Positions 35,218 through 47,526 of a stretch of 64,000 nt of DNA are shown here, piece after piece. The notes under the pieces are model-generated. The model was not told where the DNA came from, did not search any database, and saw nothing but the letters and a program-made list of their open reading frames with translations. Source of the stretch: Micropterix aruncella (lineage: Eukaryota > Arthropoda > Insecta > Lepidoptera > Micropterigidae); assembly GCA_944548615.1 (NCBI GenBank), contig OX155957.1, positions 26,101,953 through 26,165,952 of the forward strand, given 5' to 3'. A program made the translations under genes and the position numbers. The number at the start of each line of letters is the position of its first letter. The first letter of the stretch is position 1.

Positions 35218-35497
35218 CCATCTCAACATAAAACGCTCAGGATCAATAAGCATATTCTTGAAACTCGAGGCACACTCGAGAGGAATCCGGGTCACCAACA
35301 TAAACTTTTATATCTGGGAAACCAAGAATGCTATCTCATTCATTAATGACTACATAAATAATGCATATTGAAATCAGGAACATCGTGGTGCTTTTTTGTG
35401 ACAGAACAGAAACAAAAGCAAAAGAAATGCAGTGAATTCGTAGTTCGATTGTCAAAAAAATATTTATTTTGTTTTTAGAATTTTTGATGGATTACTT

Positions 35498-36230
35498 TTT
35501 TTTTAATTTGTTGTGTGGGGCTTTTCTAAGTTATTTATGAGCCTTGTAACACTGCGACCATTGCTGATCTATTGTGTTCGCCACCTACTATAGTTCTGCG
35601 CTAAGCCTCGTGTCATTTAAGAACTGCAACAGGCTTTTGGCGTCAGATTGTTTTACCTCCTCAGGTTGGAGGTAATGACCACCCAAGTGGATGTATGTTT
35701 TACGCATCAGCGGGACACACTCGCACATGAGGTGCAGAGGAGTTTCCTCTGCCCCTTGGCAGAACCTGCATATTTTTGTGTCTCGGAGCTTGAGATTGCA
35801 CATGTGTTTGTTGAGGCCACAATGGCCCGTGAGCGCCCTCACCAGTATACGTAGATTGTTCCTATTTAGCGATAAGGCCTCACGGGCCGTCTTAGGGTCG
35901 TTAGGCTTTAATTAGCGCTTTGGATTGATTCAACCCTGGCGTGTTGTTCCAGTGGTTGACGGATTGTTCTAAACATATTTGTTTGAGAATTCGGTTTGCA
36001 AGGCTTTTTGGCACGCCACAGCAAGGTTCAGGGCCGTATAACGTTCCCTTTGCTCCCGTCTTAGCTTAAGTTCGTCGGCTTTTTCATTTCCCTTGATTCC
36101 TGCATGGCCGGGAACCCATCTTAGAATTACCCTGTTCTTTTCGCCCAGGGAATTCAGTAGTGATACGCAGTTTTGCACTAGCTTTGAATTAATAGTATTC
36201 GAGGCTAGTGCCATAGCCTATCCGAGTGGG
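35498..36230 (-). pseudogene. LINE-H fragment 4 with 10 bp target duplication
   Basis: tggattactt is duplicated at 35488-35497 and 36231-36240. Minus frames give an RNase H segment (VILRWVPGHAGIKGNEKADEL) broken by a small insertion near 36066, then CRFCQGAEET..HLMCECV and RLSAEL. It retains more RNase H than copies 1 and 2. The T run at 35498 is the tail. Confidence 0.92.
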
Positions 36231-36240
36231 TGGATTACTT

Positions 36241-37524
36241 TACAGTAACCAATACATTTTATTAATTTTATTTGAGTAGTATTAAATATTCTTCAAAATA
36301 TTTTTTATTTGAATACGCTACTATTATTAGTTTCCAAGATATAAAGGTATACTCGTATGTTGGTGGGGATTCATTGCTCCCGAGTGTAGCTCAGTTTCAA
36401 ACATATGTACAATTAGGGATAAACGGAAAAACGAATAGGCTGCATTTTTAACCCTTCGAAAGCCAGCCACGGGAATTAAACTCACGACGGCATGTTTCCA
36501 ACCCCCGAGATTTTTTTTGTAGGGAGCGTTAGTGCACGCATTCTAATACATAACGGTGGCTTATTCAATAACAGGCAACGTTTACCGCATATAATTGCAT
36601 AATTGCATAAATACGGAGATCGGCCGCCCGAGAATTGCCGTAACAGAAAACCACCGATCGGTGGTATTGGCATTCCAGCGGTAAAACAAGTTTTTTAGTA
36701 ATATTTTCAGCTTGGAAGTGCAAATTCCACACTATGTAGTGAAGTTGGTATCCCTCGACAGTGGGACATGCAACACTATTTTAAAAACGTCTCCACTGAG
36801 ATTAATATCGTTTTTTCGTGCGAAAATTTAAATACTTTACAAGTATTCGAGTTACTGTTGCCGTGGTGTGGGCGTTTGATATGTACAAGATATTAGGTAT
36901 TCATTAGGAACTAGATATTAGATATTAATAGGGCATTAGATATGCAGCAGTAAGTTTTGCTTGCAGTATCGATCACCAAGTTGCCTTATAACAAAATCTG
37001 ATTTCTGTTACGTGGGTGAAAGTTGCATGACTTGATAGCTGATTTCTCACCACCGTAAATCACCTTAGAAAGTTAGTTACTTCGCACTAGAACGCGGCCT
37101 TGTCGAGCTTAAAATAGCATACTTACTTGTATTAAGCATGAATTCGCCTTCGTTAATTGTTCCGTGCTTTCGCAGAAATATGTTGTATTGCACGTTAACA
37201 CTACTAATAAATTGAGTTGCAGAATGTATATACGGATAATGTCCATTATAAAAGAAAATTTGATTCCGTGTATAATAATATTTAGTTAATTCACAACTTT
37301 GTGCGTAGTAATAAATTATAAAATAATTTTAGCAATGGTATGTATGATTATTGTTTTTTTGCGTTTTGTTTTAAATAACATTACATTAAGGTTATCCAAT
37401 ACTCCAACCAAGCTGCAATACGGTTGTATGGTAAAACAGTATAATTTATTGGTATATTGTGGTAAAACACGGTATCTGTTTTTGACCACAATTTACAGGA
37501 GTACCAATAACAGTTAAAAACATA
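36241..37524. other. Unassigned AT-rich stretch
   Basis: No gene supported. A small array of tagatatta-like words lies at 36890-36945. Confidence 0.3.
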
Positions 37525-38520
37525 GATAGATAGATAGAGATTCTTTATTGCACATTAAACAAAAAACATACAAAAGGCGGCCTTATTGCCTAAAATACAA
37601 TCTCTTACAGCCCACCTTCGTGGAAGTATAAAAATTTAGGTGCCAAGAGATAAAAATTAACAAAAAAAAAGAAGAAAAACTTATTACATAACAAAAATTA
37701 ATCAAGTAACAGAAATGCTATTTTTCAAATATAATTAGGATTTGAAATGATTCGCAAGGAGCGAAGAATAGGAGAGGATGGGATGAGACCTAGGATAACT
37801 AGGAATTTAGGGACATGAAATGCTTTTTCAGAGACACTTAAAAGGTATAAACCCTTGGTGCGTTTCTGATGTTTGACGGGAGCTGGTTCCATAGTCTAGC
37901 TGCATGAACGGTGTAGGAATAAGTAAAAAATTAAGAAATATGAGTGGGAATCGCAATTTTACTATCCTGACTAGAACGGAGTGGAAGACCATGACTTCCT
38001 AAGTGATTGAATTTTTCGGTTAGGTAGGAGGGAGCGGTAGGATTGTTGAGGATGTTATAAAGAAGGAAAAGAATATGCATGTTTCTACGTTCACGTATTC
38101 AAAGCCAATGAAGTCTGCTTCTATACTCAGAGACGTGATCAATTTTTTTTTCACATTGAAGATATACCTAATGCATAAATTTGCAAAAAACACTGCCCAG
38201 TTAAAACTGTTCAAGCTATATGTACTCGTTTAGTTGCATTATTGTGAGATAGGATTGTGGAAAGATTGATTTGTCTGCCAGATGTTTGAAGAAGAAAATA
38301 TCAGGTTGCCCAATGCTAGTTACGACCACAGCTGAAATGAAACAAATCCAACATTGAATTTCATGAGCATTCTCCGAAATCCAAGCAGGCCTAACTCTCC
38401 CGTCGACGCGACGCCTACACAATGACCTAGTTTCTTGAAAGTGGGATTGATGTAGGCATTTAGTCTCTAATATTTGCATGTCTGCCATTCCAACGCGTCA
38501 AGTTTAAATATCGGCGCCAT
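37525..38520 (-). pseudogene. LINE 3' part with (GATA)-type tail, CR1-like
   Basis: Reading leftward, a broken frame gives VSEYRSRLHWL, RERRNMHILFLLYNIL, PSYLTEKFNHLG and then HAARLWNQLPSNIRNAPRV, the C-terminal pattern of CR1-like LINEs. A stop follows within YTF*VSLKKHF, and frameshifts lie near 38100. The UTR includes the common gattctttattgcaca end and a short gata repeat (37525-37540). The upstream frame 38216-38488 probably belongs to the same element but is not well matched. Confidence 0.75.
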
Positions 38521-38620
38521 GCGAAGCACCAAAACATCGCGTTGCATAATGGGAAAAAGGTTTAATTACAGTTTATTCATTTATCAAGAACAATAATTTA
38601 AAAAAAAAATTAAAACACGG

Positions 38621-39132
38621 CTTCCCTTACAAAAAGTGAACTGTTGAATTTAGAATTATTAGAAAATAAATTAAAACCACGTTTGGTAAGAAAATAAACG
38701 TCGTCCTACGACCCTGCGGCAGATATTTTAAAAGGATCGCGCGCCGCTGCGCCGCCGCAGGACTTTAGACGGTAGCCCTCGGTGCTCAAGTAATAAACCA
38801 GTTTTTATTAAATATTTGTGGTTTGTGTATTTATCCATATAGATACATATATATTTCCGAAACGCACTCCATCACACTTTTCATTTGATACTAAACACGA
38901 TATATTTATCCTAATTTATTGACATTTGGACATTAGATAATTATTTATTTTATATTTGAACACTTTAAGTACCCTATGACACTCGGGATGTAATAACAAT
39001 TCTAAAAATACCAGACTCGTCTAAATCGGTTCAAGCGTTTAGAAGTTATGGTGGGATAGAGAAACGGAAAACATACATAAATGAATCTCAAAAACATACC
39101 ACTCCTTTTTTTGGACAGTCGCGTAAAAATGT
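38621..39132 (+). repeat. Dispersed repeat E, copy 4
   Basis: It contains tttatccatatagatacat, tttcatttgatactaaacac, cctatgacactcgggatg and caagcgtttagaagttatgg, and ends near tttttttggacagtcgcgt. It matches copies 3 and 5. Confidence 0.7.
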
Positions 39133-39329
39133 CTTATGCCTTACCTACTAATGATTATGTACCGTATTACATTGCCTAACGACATACTACAATTTGTCAA
39201 CCAGGATTTCACTACGAAACGCAAAGTGTAGGATCACTCATTGTCCCGAAATTGATTAACCTTCTATTATTATGTTCAATATGGCGACTTTCGGGGTATA
39301 ACCGTATGGCGGCGCACTGTAGATGGCGC

Positions 39330-39820
39330 TGTAATCACACCCTTACGGTATAAAATTATAATATAATAACAAACGAATTTTTAAATCATAGCTCTTATTA
39401 TTTTATTATTATTTACATAAAGATGTCGATTTTTAATTTTGTAGGGGGGGAAGTCCCCTAACGCCGGACGGCACCTAACGCTGGTCACTAATAGTATCTC
39501 GACAAGTCGCGGCGCGATCTATACAAAGAAGGGGAAAAGAGTGCAAAGAAGCGTACACTTTTCCTTTTCCTACGTCTTTGTATCGATCGCGCCGCGATTT
39601 GTCGAGATACTATTCGTGTCCGAATCATTCCCCCTACAAGTTTCAATAGCTAATAATTAGGTATGTTCAGATATACAAATAATAGGCATTCTATCTGTCC
39701 GTATTATTTCTTTGATGTAATAAGCCTATTAATAAATGCGATAGATGAGACTAATAAAATTTAATGTTATTATTGTTATATTTTTTTTATACTCAATCAG
39801 TCCTTTATAAAAAGGTACCG
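39330..39820 (+). repeat. Dispersed repeat F, copy 1, split by a TA-type MITE
   Basis: The flanks of the MITE (atcatagctcttattatttt; ggcattctatctgtccgtat; agtcctttataaaaa) match the uninterrupted copy at 62790-63110, giving an empty-site comparison. Confidence 0.7.
39444..39634. mobile_element. 191 bp MITE with TA target duplication
   Basis: The outer ends are gggggggaa and ttccccc, flanked by TA on both sides (39442-39443, 39635-39636). The uninterrupted repeat F copy lacks it. Inside, tagtatctcgacaagtcgcg and its complement form ~55 bp arms around a short spacer near 39548. TA duplication suggests mobilisation by a Tc1/mariner transposase. Confidence 0.8.
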
Positions 39821-40031
39821 ATCCTTCGTGTCAGCTCTGACGCGCGACATTTGTTTACACATACTCTTGAACGGTCTATTTTGCTCGTTTGTGGAATCAG
39901 CTCCCACACTCTGTCAGGCGTACCTTCGTTGCACACTTTTAAAAAGTTGTTGTTGGAACATTTACATTCAGACAGCCACTAGCCAACCTTATTCTCTCAT
40001 CCTGCTCTGTGAAAAAATAGTAAAAAAATGG

Positions 40032-40352
40032 TAGAGAGCCCCTTAAGGGGCTCTCTAGACGATCAACCATGCTTGTCAAGCATCGCGTCGCGGGCTGGGA
40101 AGGGATCGTAAACTGCAGGAAATATGCAAATATTTTTTTTTTACATTTACCAAAAATGCCTAATGTTGTAGTTTATACCAGGGAGTCACGTTAATTGGAC
40201 GTAATTGATTGATGAATGACGGTGACTCCCTGGTATAACACTACAAAATTAAGCATTATTGGTAAATATTTGCATATTTCTTGCGGTTTACGATCCTCTC
40301 CCAGCCCGCGACGCGATGCTTGACAAACATGCTTGATCATCTAGAGAGCTTC
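40032..40352. mobile_element. Fold-back element with ~140 bp arms
   Basis: The arms at about 40049-40189 and 40222-40352 are inverted copies (ctctctagacgatcaaccat; cgcgtcgcgggctgggaag; ataccagggagtcac). The left edge also carries a 26 bp perfect palindrome, tagagagcccctt and its complement (40032-40057). The ends match the fragment at 16027. Confidence 0.8.
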
Positions 40353-40522
40353 AAACATAAGTTATTAGTATATACTTTTATAAGTTTATTTTAAATTTAA
40401 CTTTTTTACTTCGATGTGTACTGTACAATGACAATTAAAAAAAATGTGCGTGTCAGCTCCGACGCGTGAACGGAGTTAAATATTTCGCTTAGATGGCGCT
40501 TACATGATTTCATTTATAAAAA

Positions 40523-41085
40523 CAACGCTTTTTGTTATCGCTAGATTTTACTACCCATCAAATTGCCATTAAATCGATTCTTATGCAGTAAACTCCAAAA
40601 GATTTTTTTTATTGTATGTAATTTGTATATGGCTACAACATACCTATTATAACATTATCATTTCATGTTCTTTTATTCGATTCGAATCAAACATACTGTC
40701 GCCATCTATCGAGCAGCCCTCAAAATACGTCGGTAAAACAGCCACCTGTCTCACATCACATCTGACATTGTATTTGTACGTCATTTCTACATTCGTCGTT
40801 CAAGACTCCGGTATCAGCAGGTTAAAAAACACAGCTTTCTCGCGTGCGCGTGAAAGAGACGCGCGCAGTCCTCGCTGCGCAATTTTCGACCCAATACTCC
40901 GGGATAAGCGAGTTAAAAACATAGCTGTCTATCTCTTGCGTGCGAAAGAGACGTGCGCAGTCCTCGCTGTGCAATTTTGGATCCACGTCGCGCAGTCTTC
41001 GTTAAAAATTTTGAACTTTACTGACACTAAACGTAACGCTTTTTGTTAACGCTATATTTTACTACCCATCAAATTGTCGTACCGG
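40523..41085 (+). repeat. Direct repeats bracketing a ~500 bp unit with internal duplication
   Basis: aacgctttttgttatcgct plus tactacccatcaaattg at 40525-40572 recurs at 41033-41082 with few changes. Between them, two ~90-base units (ctccggtatcagcaggtt and ctccgggataagcgagtt starts, each with gcgcagtcctcgctg) are in tandem. No coding function is supported for the frame at 40612-41049. Confidence 0.55.
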
Positions 41086-41650
41086 GAGCTTTAAATGTAT
41101 AAACGGTCGACCCCCTCTCTGAGTTAAATCAGCTGAGTTTAAACTAACTGAAGGACAGATCGACCCAATAAAAGGGGGTTACAAAAATAAAGCGTCGGGG
41201 GCGAAATTCTGCGAAATTCTCCTCCGATAAACGTGAAACGTCGAGTCCATTTTGAATATATAAATATTTGACCAGGGAAACAAGAGCAATGGGAATGACG
41301 CCAGTGATTTCCGATTTTAAATTCTATGCATCCTTCTGTATTTGTGAAAATGCGGAAGTTACATTAAGTTTTACAGAATATCCGTATCTCAATTTTTTTC
41401 CAAATGAATATCTAGTAGTATCGTAGATTCTTTAGTTTTCTTTACTTATATTTCGGAAGATCTTCTTTTTGATTTTATGGCAATCACCGATAGACGATGC
41501 CTTTCTACCAGGTCGTTTTCGGAAAGCATCTAAGTTAGTTTGGTAATATAAGAGGCACCATACTGAAACAACGAAACAAAGATGAAGTTCTATGTTAACG
41601 AACATAAAACATGGTTATGAGGGATGATACATTACGACGGAATATGAAAT

Positions 41651-42030
41651 ACGGGGTGAGTTTTTAATTGGTGAGATCCTAGAAGTGGGTGAATCAGTAC
41701 GAGCAAAAAGGCATCTTTTGATATATTTTTTTTTTAAAAACTAAAAAAAACTTTTTTTTTTGTTTTTTTTTTTTTGTAAAATTAAATGCTTTGAAAAATA
41801 AGTATAAAAAAAGTTGAGTACATTGTGCCATCTAGCGGTAGGTAAAATATTGCGTATAAAGTTTATTCGCGATATTTTAACTATTGCTAGATTGCGCAGC
41901 GCGCTCGACGCTTGTGAAACTTTTATTAAACAGTTAATTTTTCCAAAATTACACAAAAAAAAAACACATTTTATTTTTCAAAAATACGTTTTCTTTTTTT
42001 TATATTTGTTTTTTGTTTTTTTTTAATTTA
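41651..42030. mobile_element. MITE-B copy 3, right end missing
   Basis: The left TIR cggggtgagtttttaattgg and the central palindrome with tgccatctagcggtaggtaa are present. The mirrored outer end is absent beyond ~42030. Confidence 0.78.
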
Positions 42031-43456
42031 TTTTACTTAAGATTTTCAAGAATCAACAGTAGGTAACTAGCGTAGGAATGTTGGAAGATGCGTTATCTCA
42101 GTAAACAATGCTATCTCTTCGATAAAATCAACTAACGCCATCTGTTAAATGAAATATAGTAAATAATAAATCTAACGATTAAGGAGGAAGGTATGCAGCA
42201 TGCGGTTCGCGTCTTTGCTACCTGATGTTTTTCTCTGAAGGGATTTTCCGTTGTAGTTTACAATTAACTGAGACATTCGGGTGTGCCGTGTCCTGTTGAG
42301 TGTTACTTTTAATATTTTGGAAAATACATTTATTCTTCTCGGAAATTGTCGTTTTCAACTACCGTAATGCCCCTCCTCCTAACCCCCCCCCCCCCCACCC
42401 CCCACTCTCCTACCCAACTACCCCTCCTCCCCAACCCACCTCCCAATCCCTGTATTTGCTTCACTCTTTTCCTAATTTTGCATGAATGTATTTAATTCTG
42501 CATTATTGCTGCCTCATCTTTTCTTATATACTTGTAACAAGGCACACGCATTTCCTCAAATAGACTCTCCATAGCTATTTTGGGAAACTTCATTTTTATT
42601 TATACATTATCATCATCATAGACACCCACTTTATATACTATTTAAAGAAAGCTAATATTAAATTTAAATAGCGTTTACAAACAAGTCTTGCTTCCACTTT
42701 AATTTATTACGCTCACGCCAGGCGAGCGGTTTTGCTATGTAAATTGTAATGGAATCACAGCAGCTAACAGCACAATTTCGTTTTCATAAATTACTGAGTA
42801 TTCATGGATGAGATGCATAAACAAACAGAGATGATAGATTGGGAAGGGCGGGGGTCTACCCTTTTTATAAAGATTTTATTAGCTTGAACTGTATGTATGT
42901 ATGTATGTATCTATTAATGTAACGGAATCTTAAAGTTAATTTTCTCTGACTTCCTGACGTCTGAATAATTTGAAATTTTGCACGTGCGATAATGCAATAA
43001 TTTCTGATTTGACCTAATGTCCTGACCAACAGCATCAGGGTAAAAAGAAAAAAATCACTGATTTTACAGGCTATACATATAATCGTCCAATTAATGACAG
43101 TAAATATTGTCCTTCTTTTTAAATACAATTATTGCTTAGAAAACTAAAAAAACTATCAAGAAAACATAAAAGTATAGTTTAAAAATACTTGAAAATCACG
43201 CGTTAATAGCAATGTGAACTAAAAAGTACCAAATTTTTTTTAAATATAAAGATATTGTTCAAGAGCGATAGAAAGTACCCTAACTCAAAAAAGTTAAGTG
43301 ATTTTGAATATTTAAAATTAGAATAAAGCGATTGACAAAGAAAAATATTTTTAAAAAGCGTGGGGTGGTTGATACCAATATTTGTAAATATAAAGTTATT
43401 ATAAAAATAAATTAGACAGCACTTTTTTTCATAATCACTGTATTCTCTATATTCAC
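42031..43456. other. Non-coding stretch with a C-rich tract
   Basis: 42379-42450 is very C-rich with runs of 15 and 6 C, giving a proline-rich artefact frame. A catgtatgt-type repeat lies at 42890-42910. No gene supported. Confidence 0.4.
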
Positions 43457-43469
43457 TATATATATATAT

Positions 43470-43531
<62 letters not shown>

Positions 43532-43786
43532 TTTTTCAAATTGAAATTATGTTTATTACTAAATAAATGAAATGATAAAATAATGAAAGGGCACTTATCT
43601 GGTCTGTGGTGACCAGGAGTGACTCCACGCCTTATTCTTCTCTTCCTTCAGCGCTTGCTAGGTGTTTCCTGCTGTGGTATTTCAAAATGGCAGCGGTAAC
43701 ACAACAATGCGAGACGAGAATGAATGCTGGAAAATAATAGGCGATTAGTGTTTCTTAAATATTAATGATTGTTATAAAATGTATAT

Positions 43787-43813
43787 CAATATTTCGGCTC
43801 AGCCGTCGTCAAG
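43787..43813 (-). ncRNA. Hammerhead-like motif (left arm)
   Basis: On the minus strand the sequence cttgacgac, ggc-tga-gcc, gaaatattg resembles the hammerhead core (CUGANGA, stem II, GAAA). Position 3 would be U instead of C, and stem I is not obvious. Mirror copy at 43903-43929 (+). Penelope-like elements are known to carry hammerheads in their terminal regions, which raises the prior. Confidence 0.4.
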
Positions 43814-43902
43814 ATATGTGACATTTCTGAAATCGAACATTAAATGTTAATGAAATTAACATTAATGAAAATGAAATGTTCGATTTCAGAAATGTCACAT
43901 AT

Positions 43903-43929
43903 CTTGACGACGGCTGAGCCGAAATATTG
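43903..43929 (+). ncRNA. Hammerhead-like motif (right arm)
   Basis: This is the inverted duplicate of 43787-43813. After GAAA the bases allow a short stem III (ATA, TTGA loop, TAT) followed by A, matching the expected UH cleavage context. The deviations at C3 and stem I leave activity doubtful. Confidence 0.4.
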
Positions 43930-44215
43930 ATATACATTTTATAACAATCATTAATATTTAAGAAACACTAATCGCCTATTATTTTCCAGCATTCATTCTC
44001 GTCTCGCATTGTTGTGTTACCGCTGCCATTTTGAAATACCACAGCAGGAAACACCTAGCAAGCGCTGAAGGAAGAGAAGAATAAGGCGTGGAGTCACTCC
44101 TGGTCACCACAGACCAGATAAGTGCCCTTTCATTATTTTATCATTTCATTTATTTAGTAATAAACATAATTTCAATTTGAAAAAATAATAATTTACACAT
44201 TTACAATCAAATATT

Positions 44216-44680
<465 letters not shown>

Positions 44681-45937
44681 CAGAAATTAATATGGAGGTT
44701 TTTTTATTTTTATTTCGATTTAATGGCTCGTTGATAACAAACTCAGCCAATTGTATCATATTTTAAATGTTGGTAGCATTCGAAATTTGAATTATTTCGT
44801 AATGTCACTTTCATTTAGAAAACGGCTTTGCCGAAGTGATCAATAGTTTAATTTTTTAGTTTTTCGCTTAATTCGTCTCAATTGAAGGCATTTTGTGTTG
44901 CATAAGGATAAGCCCTATTTATGAGATATATGGATGAATAGTGATCGTTAGTCGACTGCAAAAGGACCTTTAAACTTACATTGCACCGTCGAAAGTCGTG
45001 CACATCCGTAAGTATATCTCATTCAAACATAAGCATTTCCCAATACAAGCTGGGATTTTCTTCGCTACTTTTTAAGTAGCTTTTACTAATTTTATTTTAA
45101 ATATCTTAATATATATAAATTACGTGTCACGTTGTTTGTCCGCGATGGACTCCTAAACTACTTAACCGATTTGAATCAAATTTGCACACAATGTGCAGTT
45201 TGATCCAACTTGAAAGATAGGATAGCTTACGTCTTAATTTGTAGTCGCGATATTATTTTATTGCAATGTCTATTATTTGACATTCGCAATTATCTGTTAG
45301 TTCCAAACGATTTTAACAGATGGCGTTATCTATTGAGTAATCCATAGATGGCGCTGCTATGTTAAACCTACAAACGTCATAGTCGGCCAAGCGTTATTCT
45401 AAATTCAAAATATTGTGAAGTTAATACAGTGAAATTATTCCTGCTTTTTAATTATTTGTGCTTCATTGTTCAAAACTCTTTAATTAAAATATATACATGT
45501 AAGTATTATCACATAGTTATAAAATTGGAATAACTGCAGTATCAGGAACCTCTCTCCAATTTTTTTCATTTTAATGCTAAATCTGGAAGAAAATTGTGTC
45601 GGTCGCTATAAATAAGCGAGATATAGGCATTCAAAGTTTAAATTTAAAAAACAGGCCAAAATAATATAATATAAAAATGGATGTTGGTATATTTGTATGC
45701 CCGTCTGTCCGAGTTTAATAGACTCCGAAACCGTTTGACCGATCACCATGAAAGTTTGCATATATATGTATTTTTTCATGGTTAAGGTTTTTATATATAT
45801 CCGCTTTGTTGCAACTTTCAACTAGACGGCGCTGCAGCACACCAACTTCTATACTGCTCAACCGATCGCCATGAAAATTGGTATACATTGGTATTTGAGA
45901 ACAGATATAACCCGGGCAACGCCGGGTGTTACCACTC
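44681..45937. other. Dispersed-repeat-rich non-coding stretch
   Basis: Around 45110-45300 the words tgtccgcgatggactcctaa and ttgcacacaatgtgcagt belong to a repeat I recognise as common in Lepidoptera. At 45660-45930 another (gaccgatcaccatgaaag; acccgggcaacgccgggt) leads into a TA tract. Class unknown. No gene. Confidence 0.45.
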
Positions 45938-46108
<171 letters not shown>

Positions 46109-46254
46109 GTTCCTAACTGCTGTTGGAAGAGTTTACGGAAATGTTAAAGAAGAGGTATCGAAAAGAAACGTCATTTTTGGTAGTTAAAATTTTCGACACG
46201 ACGCGGACGCGACGTCACGCTACAACGCAGTGTCAGCGACTGAACAACTACTAC

Positions 46255-46474
46255 AGGGACGAACACACTCTCGGACGCGTCCGCTGCCGCGGCTTAAGGA
46301 CAGTATGCATAGTCGTTTGGGACATGGCTTGCCAGATCTCTATCGGACGTCCGAAACCCGACGTCGCGTCCGCGACTGACGTCCGATAATGTGCACGGCT
46401 CAATAGAAATTCATTACACAGATCGCGCGCATAAGCCGCGGTAGCGGATGCGTCCGAGAGTGTGTTCGCCCCTT
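46255..46474. mobile_element. 220 bp hAT-type MITE
   Basis: The ends agggacgaacacactctcgg and ccgagagtgtgttcgcccctt are inverted; the arms extend ~41 bp to ccgcggctta/taagccgcgg. Flanks actactac (46247-46254) and actactat (46475-46482) form an 8 bp duplication with one mismatch, the length typical of hAT transposition. It is GC-rich with many CpG, unlike the surroundings. Non-coding. Confidence 0.78.
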
Positions 46475-46550
46475 ACTACTATGACTTCGGCGATTAGACA
46501 GTCAGTGCGTTGGTTCGGTGGCTGGAGGACCGGACTGACTTCGAAATATA

Positions 46551-46891
46551 TTGGATGAGTTTTTTATTAGTGACATCCTTGTAGTAGGTGAATCAGTAAG
46601 AGCAAAAAAACAACAAACAATTTAAAAAAAATAAAAAAAAAAAACAAAAAAAACGTAAAAGAAAGTTGTTTTGAAAATTCAAAATAAAAATATTTTAAAA
46701 ATGTATAAAAGCGTTGAGCGCGTTGCACCCATCTTTCAGTAGGTAAAAGCAGTATTCGCAATATTTTACCTACCGCTAGATTGCGCAGCGCGCAACGCTT
46801 GTTAACTTTTTTTTCCAAAAAAAAAGAAGTTGTTTACCTGCTCGTACTGATTCACCCACTAGAAGGATGACACTAATAAAAAACTCACTGT
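46551..46891. mobile_element. MITE-B copy 4
   Basis: Its ends are tggatgagttttttattagtg and the complementary cactaataaaaaactcac; the central half-palindrome keeps tacctaccgctagattgcgc on the right. More diverged than copies 1 and 5. Confidence 0.8.
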
Positions 46892-47526
46892 GTTTAGCGA
46901 GAATACTGAAGTCAGCACTGACACGACAGCGCTGTAATGACTTGTAATTAATTTACATGTTGGCAGTACCGGGTCAGTACCGACTTGTCTTGAATTTGAA
47001 GTCAGTCACTTCATTTTATGACAAAATTACCCAACTTATTTAGATTGGTCAAGTTTGGGAATTGGCTCAGATGTGTTTATATTGCTTCGCGCCCTGTGCG
47101 TTCCTCCAGTACATTTCCTGCTCTCATTCGGATGGCTTATGATTTAGTGACGAGCGAATTTGAGCACATCGCCGGTTCTGTTTGTGCCTACGTGGGATTA
47201 AAGACGGTTTCGTATTAAGTTTACGTGATGACACTCCACGTAACGTTGTGTGCAGACCGGATGTTTTTAAGGTGAAATATGATAATATTAGATTTCTCCG
47301 AAAGACATGCATACATTTCCATATATCATAGTATATACATTATTAGATATTCCATATATCATAGTATATACATTATTATATTGCTTAATGCCGTGGTACA
47401 TTTTTGCAACCCTTCTGCGGCGGCGACATGCACGTGGCGCTGATAGCGAACCAATAGCAATTTATTTGGACATCTATAATTACTTCTATGATAAATATTT
47501 TTTATAAAGGATTGATTGATGGAGAT
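46892..47526. other. Unassigned stretch
   Basis: Contains a direct repeat ccatatatcatagtatatac (47321-47340 and 47352-47371). No supported gene. Confidence 0.35.

Noticed and set aside
42300..42485. Proline-rich small protein
   Set aside because: Produced by the C-rich tract; no conserved context.
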